From the NCBI RefSeq assembly GCF_018812025.1, contig NC_063054.1, forward strand, positions 5,688,082 through 5,752,081: DNA of 64,000 bases, read 5' to 3'. This DNA comes from Megalobrama amblycephala. Lineage: Eukaryota > Chordata > Actinopteri > Cypriniformes > Xenocyprididae. A program made the position numbers and the translations under genes. Below, one piece after another: positions 58,501-64,000 of this stretch. The stretch's first letter is position 1, and every line of letters begins with the position of its first letter. The notes beneath the pieces are model-generated. The model had not been told where the DNA came from and did no database searches. It was given only the letters and a program-made list of their open reading frames with translations.

Positions 58501-61500
58501 ACTGCCCACAGCACTCCGGATCTTCCCAAGAACTGCAAGACATTACATAGAAGACAATTGATAAAAAAATTATCAGTTATACAAATTAGGCTATATATAC
58601 ACACATTTTGTCTAATTTGTCTTTGATAAATATATAATTTGGTGATGGTAGGATGAAGGTTCTCCCATAAACATATGTCAGTGGGGCATAATGGCCCAGG
58701 TACTTTATTTTTCTATGTGTACACAAAAATTAGAGTGCACGTGGATGGTGTGCATAGACGTCTTCGGACACTCCTGATGATGAAAATTATGCCACATGGA
58801 TATGTAGCCCCGCCCCTTTTCAGCGCTACGCTCGTTGTCTTTTGTCTTCCGGTTTGTATTTCCACAGCGATCTTACGTATTTTTTAATTAACTGCTCATT
58901 TTAAAATCTTCCGGAGGTGCGTTTCCCGTCAACGATATTACTCGCTGCTTCACTACCATAGTATGATGCATCGTTGAACAAATCAACTAGCTAGTCACGA
59001 CTGTTTCCCGAAACCGTATTGTCGCAAATCTGTTGTTCGACCACGTTGGTGAATGACGTCACGCAGGTGGTGGAGTAATAGCTTCTTTAAATTGAATCCG
59101 TTTGAGATCGAATTAATGCTAGAAATTTTTACTATAAATTACGGAAATGGACATTAGTAATTCTCACTTTACTCAGTTATTTTGATTTATTTCCAGATTA
59201 AATCAAATGCTTGTTCTTCACGTACCAGAGCACGTACGCACATGCGCACTCTTCAAAAACGGTGCTTTAGCTCTCTTGACAAACTAAAATATATAAATGA
59301 CATTTGTATATATTCGAAATAAAAGATATACATTGTACTTTTAAACAAACTTTTCCTGATAATTTACTCACCCCCATGTCATCCAAGATGTCCATATCTT
59401 TCTTTCTTCGGTCGAAAAGAAATTAAAGTTTTTGATGAAAACATTCCAGGATTATTCTCCTTATAGTAGACTTCAATGGGCACCAAACAGTTGAAGGTCA
59501 AAATTTGTTTCACTGCAGCTTCAAATTGTTCTACACGATCCCAGATGAGAAATAAGGGTCTTATCTAGTGAAACCATTGCTCATTTTCTGAAAAAAATTG
59601 AAAATTATTAGCCTGACGTGGTCATACTCAATTCTAGTCAGAATATGAGTCTGATACTGCTCCATTGGGCTTTGATTATGGGGGCGTATTTCAACCGATC
59701 CAGGAAAAGACCTCAATTGGATAGACCTACAACCAATCAGAGCTACAGAGTAAGTGACGTATGTTGAGCGACGCATAGTTGTCAACAGAACTCTTCTTAG
59801 CGACCATCGGGGCCAGCTGATAAATCAAACTTTTGCCGAATCCCCTAGGAAGGACAGCAAAGACATCTTTCCCATCGACAAATGCCTTGATCACGGTCCT
59901 CTGTTCCTCTTTTAAAATGAATGCGCTGTCGATATCTTCTATAACGGACGCGATGGCGGAATCTACACATCTCAGTTCTTCAACAACAGCCATCATTGTT
60001 GTAAACTAATTGACCTTTCGCAAAGACTCGCCCCCCTTAGTTACTGTTGCTTTGTCCTGACAAGCCGTGGCGCTGTCACGCCACACAGAGTGGAAAATAC
60101 ATTCGCGGAGCAAAGAGGAAACTGAAAACACATCGACAGACGAGACAGAGCAGGTTACTTATGATATTAAACAAAGTCCCAGCTTTCAAACTGTGTAGTT
60201 ATTAAAAAAATTCAAACAATAAAAACCATTTTGTGGCTCTTTAATGTGTTGTGACCATGACCGTGACAGATTGCTGTAGCGCCTCAGCTCAAGAGGCTCG
60301 TAAACCGATCATCTCTTCCTACTAGTCCATTTATAGCATCAAATAAACATGAATGAACATGAGAATGAATGTTGTTTCAAACGCGGAAAGACGTCAGTAT
60401 GCACAATTTTTCAAGTTTAACTCCACCGATGTTAATCTTCTAACTCCTGACTGCTTTGACGGACAAAATGGCGGATGCGGCGTTCTGATTGGTTAGATCG
60501 CTTGTCAATCAAACTCCCCAAGCGCTCTTTGATGACGTGGGTGGTTACGTAACCGCAGATAGCCTGTCCATCATCGATTAAAGCCCGCCCTGGCAATTTG
60601 ATTGGCTCGGCCTTCTGGGAGCCGAGCATAATTACTCCACAATGGATCGAGTCCAGACCGAACTTCCCGTCCAAAAAATGTTGTGGGCGGGGTTCGGGCT
60701 GGCACCCAGGCTAGAAAATTATATAAGTTTTAACCTTAAATGCTCATCCTGAACTAGCTCTCTTCTTCTTCTCCTCTAATAGAATTCCAGCAGTGTAGAC
60801 GCTGCTAAGTGTATTACTGCCCTCCTCAAGTCAAAGTTTGAACTAATTGTTATATACTATTGAACTAGCATATTGCATATAAAAATTAGTTCAAACTTTG
60901 ACCTGTGGAGGGCAGTAATACGCTTAGCAGTGTCTACACTGCTGGAATTCTAATAGAGGTGAAGAAGAAGAAGAAGAAGAAGAAGAAGAAGAAGAGAGCT
61001 AGTTCAAGATGAGCATTTAAGGTTAAAACGTATATAATTTTCCAATTTTTTTCAGAAAATGAGCGATGGTTTCAGTAGATAAGACCCTTATTTCTCATCT
61101 GGGATCGTGTAGAACAATTTGAAGCTGCAGTGAAACTAATTTTGACCTTCAACTGTTTGGTGCCCATTGAAGTCTACTATAAGGAGAAAAATCCTGAAAT
61201 GTTTTCATCAAAAACTTTAATTTCTTTTCGACTGAAGAAAGAAAGACATGGACATCTTGGATGACATGGGGGTGAGTAAATTATCAGGAAAAGTTTATTT
61301 AAAAGTGGACTAATCCTTAATGTCAGCTTGCGTATTTTACTCAAGATAACGATTTATTAAGTCCCCATGTCATTAAAACAGGAAACTACGCTTCTAACCA
61401 CAGCTCGAGAGCTGTCGTTCCAACCGCACAAGTTTGCGATGCGGTTTGCGAATGATCGTTTGAACCATGCTTTCGGGAAACACCAAATCGTTGAACTATG

Positions 61501-62644
61501 TAAGTAACTACGGAACTTACGATGTTAGTTGGCTAACGATGCTTTTGGGAAACGCACTCCAGATGACAACTTCGAAAATCCTGAAGTGTTTCCAGTTAAG
61601 TGTACCATATGCATCAGACATTCAGCCAACAGTCCATGAGCATGACGTCTGAGGCTCAGACTATGGAGCCTCACATGTAATTTATGTTTCATCCATACTT
61701 GACACTGGAGGGCACCCTCATGCAGAAAGTCCTCAAGTGAGACTCATGAGTAATAAGTTCTAGGAAATCCCTAATATGGACAAAGACATCACTGTAACTG
61801 AATTAAACGAAGATAGAGAAATTTTTACTGATTACATACAAATGAGACTGTTCAAACTCATTCGAATTAGCTACAAATTTGCCAAAACATAAAATAGTTA
61901 TGAACTGCCATAAGATTGTGTTGTTTTAGACTTATTATCTGTTTCTTTGATGTCCTGCACACTCACTCTCCTCCGACAAGTCATGCTCCTCTGCCTCACG
62001 TTCCATATCTTTGCACCATCCCTCCAAACGTTTGGTCTCGCTGTGCAGAAGCTGCATGAACCAGCTGCCATCACGGCGGAGCGGCGACACACGGCCGGAT
62101 TCGGCTGCTTCATGAGTGGGTTCAACCAGCCAGGGTTCGGGCTGTGGGCTGGGTGGCCCGCTGGAGGGCCGGTAGTCCTCACGGTAGCTGAAGAGGCCCT
62201 GTGTGCGTACGGTCCGAACCACATTGTATTGTGTGGGCGTACTGGGTTCAGAATGCCGCTGAAATCCTCCAAACTGCAGACTCTTGTCTTCGGTCGAAGG
62301 AAACCCCTCCAGCTCCAAATCGGCCTGAACTGCCGTTGTCACACTGTTGGATCGTTTAAAGCGCCCAAGCCTGAAAGTACACATAAGAAAGACAAAATTG
62401 GGAGTTTATGTAGGCAAGTGCAATCTATATTTATTTACCTATTCATTATTTCGCTTTATTTATTTTCTGAGCTACTGATCTAAAAAGGCTCATTAATTCA
62501 GAATAACCTTTAGTTTTGAGGACCAAATGTCCTGTTTATGACTGATCAGTAGACTTACCTCTTCTCATCCTCTACCTGGATACCCACGGACTGATACTGC
62601 GGGAGACCTTTACTATCTGTCTCAGAATCTGTGGCCGCTTCCAC
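55588..62644 (-). CDS. dlgap: DLGAP/SAPAP (GKAP) postsynaptic scaffold protein, last five exons
   Basis: DLGAP proteins link PSD-95 to Shank beneath excitatory synapses. Visible exons, 5' to 3': 62644-62559, 62370-61967, 58532-58441, 56680-56528, 55803-55588. They join in phase to 951 nt (316 aa plus stop). All introns seen are GT-AG. The peptide carries the conserved C-terminal GKAP domain: DGSWFMQLLHSETKRLEGW, then EILGKIRSAVGSAHLLMSQK, FQQFYWLCQQNL, QDLAGFWDLLQLSIDDV and RQRQEARRRLLAAKRAASFR. It ends IYIPEAQTRL, the PDZ ligand bound by Shank. The start, PSD-95 GK-binding repeats and dynein light-chain motifs must lie beyond the right edge. No break was seen. The paralogue (dlgap1-4) cannot be fixed from this part. 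The third visible exon is preceded by a 3.4 kb intron full of nested transposons. Confidence 0.93.
56255..56515. mobile_element. MITE next to a DLGAP splice donor
   Basis: It shares CAAGGCTGCATTTATTTAA and TTCTGAAGGATCATGTGA with the element at 8357-9131. Its right end (ATTTTAAAATA) lies about 12 bp from the donor of the exon ending at 56528. Confidence 0.65.
56681..58440 (-). other. DLGAP intron between the third and fourth visible exons
   Basis: Intronic. An (ATT)n run lies at 56835-56861. No other feature was recognised. Confidence 0.7.
59609..60713 (-). mobile_element. Non-autonomous transposon carrying a helicase fragment, exact 9-bp target duplication
   Basis: Both ends read TAGCCTG inwards (TAGCCTGACG and the inverse of CACCCAGGCTA). 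GAAAATTAT lies directly on each side (59600-59608 and 60714-60722), an exact 9-bp duplication. The intact right arm of the surrounding foldback shows the empty site, which proves an insertion of 1105 bp. The minus strand encodes the start of a RecQ-like helicase. No transposase was recognised. A 9-bp duplication suits Mutator-like enzymes, but the terminal repeats are short for that group. Confidence 0.85.
59727..59996 (-). pseudogene. N-terminal fragment of a RecQ-like DNA helicase
   Basis: The 89-codon frame starts MMAVVEELRCVDSAIAS. It contains LKEEQRTVIKAFVDGKDVFA followed by VLPRGFGKSLIYQLAP, equivalent to motif 0 and the Walker A motif I of RecQ-type helicases (usual form LPTGxGKS; here Thr is replaced by Arg). 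Motifs Ia to VI are absent, so it is a truncated gene start kept within a transposon. In a complete enzyme this part binds ATP and the adenine base. Confidence 0.7.
60962..60994. repeat. (GAA)n microsatellite
   Basis: About eleven GAA units in the right arm of the foldback. The left arm has only four TTC units at about 60761, so the tract expanded or shrank after the arms formed. Confidence 0.9.
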
Positions 62645-64000
62645 CTGAAGAATGAATAAGCAAAGGAAGAGATAAAAAAGGAGCACAGACTGAATGAGAA
62701 TATATATAACAAATGCTACTGAGTATCTGAGGTAAACCAGAGAAGAACAGAATATAGCTGCAAGCTGCAATTACAGGGCCAAGCGCATCACTAAGATCAT
62801 GTACACTGCACTGAGCATGATCCAGTGAAATAAAGCCAAGATTGCAGATTTAACCATAACAAGTTTTGACAAGTAATTCTCTTAAGTAACAAGTAACTCT
62901 TCTGGTATCTCCATGCGTTCCTATGTTGTGTTCCAATTCATGCCAAAGCATTGTCAAGGTACAGCCTCACTTCCTATTGGTTGTCCCCATCATCAACCAT
63001 CAAAACCAACCATTAGCTGGAAATTTCCCAGGTAACATCAGGGCATTGTCACATGTACAAATTTTTCTTTTCAATAGAGTGCAATGGAATGTTAAAAAGC
63101 ATTTTTTGTAGGCCAATCAGGAAGTTAGCATCTACCTGGATCCCTTGAATAAAAAGACAATCTGTTTATGATTCCTTACATGTTTTGTTCAACAAGATAA
63201 TGTTCACAACTTTTATGAATTTTGACAACTAAATACAATCACCAAAAGTCAAAGCCAAAAGTAGGTTAACAAACTACACCACAGTTGCATTGTCCCAGAC
63301 AAGTCCCATTTACTGTAGATGTTAGCAACAACCTTTTCAAGACACACAAAAGCTTTAAAAATCACAATATTTCATGTATCTAAAATTCCCATTGATTTTG
63401 GGACAATAGAACCAAAAGGTTCCAGGTTTTATGCTCATTATTTCCAGCACTCTATTTCCAAACCACTAGTAAAATACAGCACTTTACGACAAAATTCAAA
63501 AAGGCTGACAAGCAATACGGCCAACGTTTGAGTATCATTCTCTGTATCATTCACAAGGTTCTGAACTCCAGATAATTAATAAGTCTTCAGCAAAATTATA
63601 TTTTATTGTGATTTCTTGACGAGTAAGCTCTGGATATGGTGATTGAAGCTTCATTTCAGGCCCCCAAGCCATAACCTGTCAAAACATAGACTTACTTTCT
63701 GGTTGGCATTCCCACCAAAAGTTTTGGTAAATCAAAAATCTTTTAAAACTTTTGATCACTGTGGTCTCAAGATTATTTGTTTTGATCAAATTTGAAAAAG
63801 ATCAAAAGAAGGCTATAGGAAGAAGTTTCAAAATTTAAAAGGTTGGAAAATCTATTTGGGTGGATATTGAAACCAATCGAATGACTGATGGCATGAACCA
63901 AGGATTCACAGAAGAAAAAAAATATTCTAAGCCTAATGGCTTTAAGAATTAAGGTCAATCAGCATTTTAGAATCCAAACTTGCTGTGATATAGTCCTACG
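62645..64000 (-). other. DLGAP intron, repeat-rich, to window edge
   Basis: No further exon recognised. At about 62755-62800 begins a dispersed repeat (ATAGCTGCAAGCTGCAATTA). Around 63720-63760 are inverted AAAACTTTTGATC words. The next upstream coding exon is beyond the edge. Confidence 0.5.

Larger units (their letters stand above)
59338..61306. mobile_element. Foldback element, long inverted repeat
   Basis: The arms 59338-59608 (continuing at 60714-60860) and 60885-61306 are inverse copies at very high identity by eye, for example GGTGAGTAAATTATCAGGAAAAG at the far right with its inverse at the far left, and AGAATTCCAGCAGTGTAGAC near the centre. The left arm is split by a 1.1 kb insertion (59609-60713). 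Confidence 0.88.
58913..61562. mobile_element. Outer element of a three-level transposon nest in a DLGAP intron
   Basis: GGAGGTGCGTTTCCCG at the left pairs with the inverse of GGGAAACGCACTCC at the right. Inner words CATCGTTGAACAAATC and TTTCCCGAAACC pair with the right arm around CGGGAAACACCAAATCG. A related fragment occurs at 47545-47960. The middle is occupied by the foldback at 59338-61306. Confidence 0.65.

Noticed and set aside
60432..60674. 80-codon minus-strand frame in the helicase-bearing element
   Set aside because: Not in register with the helicase start and lacks helicase motifs; probably chance.

Overview
The window is nuclear DNA of a teleost fish, most likely a cyprinid (zebrafish/carp type). 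The evidence is three vertebrate genes with spliceosomal introns, AATAAA signals, long dinucleotide microsatellites and a very high load of cut-and-paste DNA transposons whose ends I associate with cyprinid genomes. The species call is inference; the vertebrate call rests on the genes.

Three genes can be supported. (1) Positions 16901-26381, minus strand: a complete egg-coat gene, zpax (zona pellucida protein AX). I resolved it into 21 coding exons that join in phase from a signal-peptide ATG to a stop (2700 nt, 899 aa), with a C-terminal ZP module. One intron uses a GC donor. (2) Positions 34882-36151, plus strand: an intronless Kv9-type (KCNS3-like) silent potassium-channel subunit with a one-base frameshift inside helix S6. 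(3) Positions 55588-62644, minus strand: the last five exons of a DLGAP/SAPAP (GKAP) postsynaptic scaffold gene, including the C-terminal PDZ ligand. Its 5' part lies beyond the right edge. The three genes have unrelated roles and form no functional unit.

Layout. 1-16900: repeats only, with a truncated Ty3/gypsy pol remnant, Tc1 debris, several foldback elements and TTAA-flanked elements. 16901-26381: zpax, with transposons in its two largest introns. 26382-34881: its CpG-rich upstream side, a nested transposon pile (27532-30962) and two TTAA-flanked elements. 34882-36306: the Kv9-like gene and its short 3' UTR. 36399-40913: a 4.5 kb inverted-repeat structure holding a dead Tc1 copy. 40914-55587: mostly unassigned sequence with microsatellites, a second dead Tc1 copy inside a hAT-like element and a 5 kb composite with inverted retroelement-like ends. 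55588-64000: the DLGAP gene, whose 3.4 kb third visible intron contains a three-level transposon nest. The innermost insertion carries the start of a RecQ-like helicase reading frame.

The best candidate for something poorly described is that helicase-bearing insertion (59609-60713), which has a clean 9-bp target duplication. Next come the TTAA-flanked families, one of which carries a THAP-like peptide. No prokaryotic system, CRISPR array, rRNA or tRNA was recognised.
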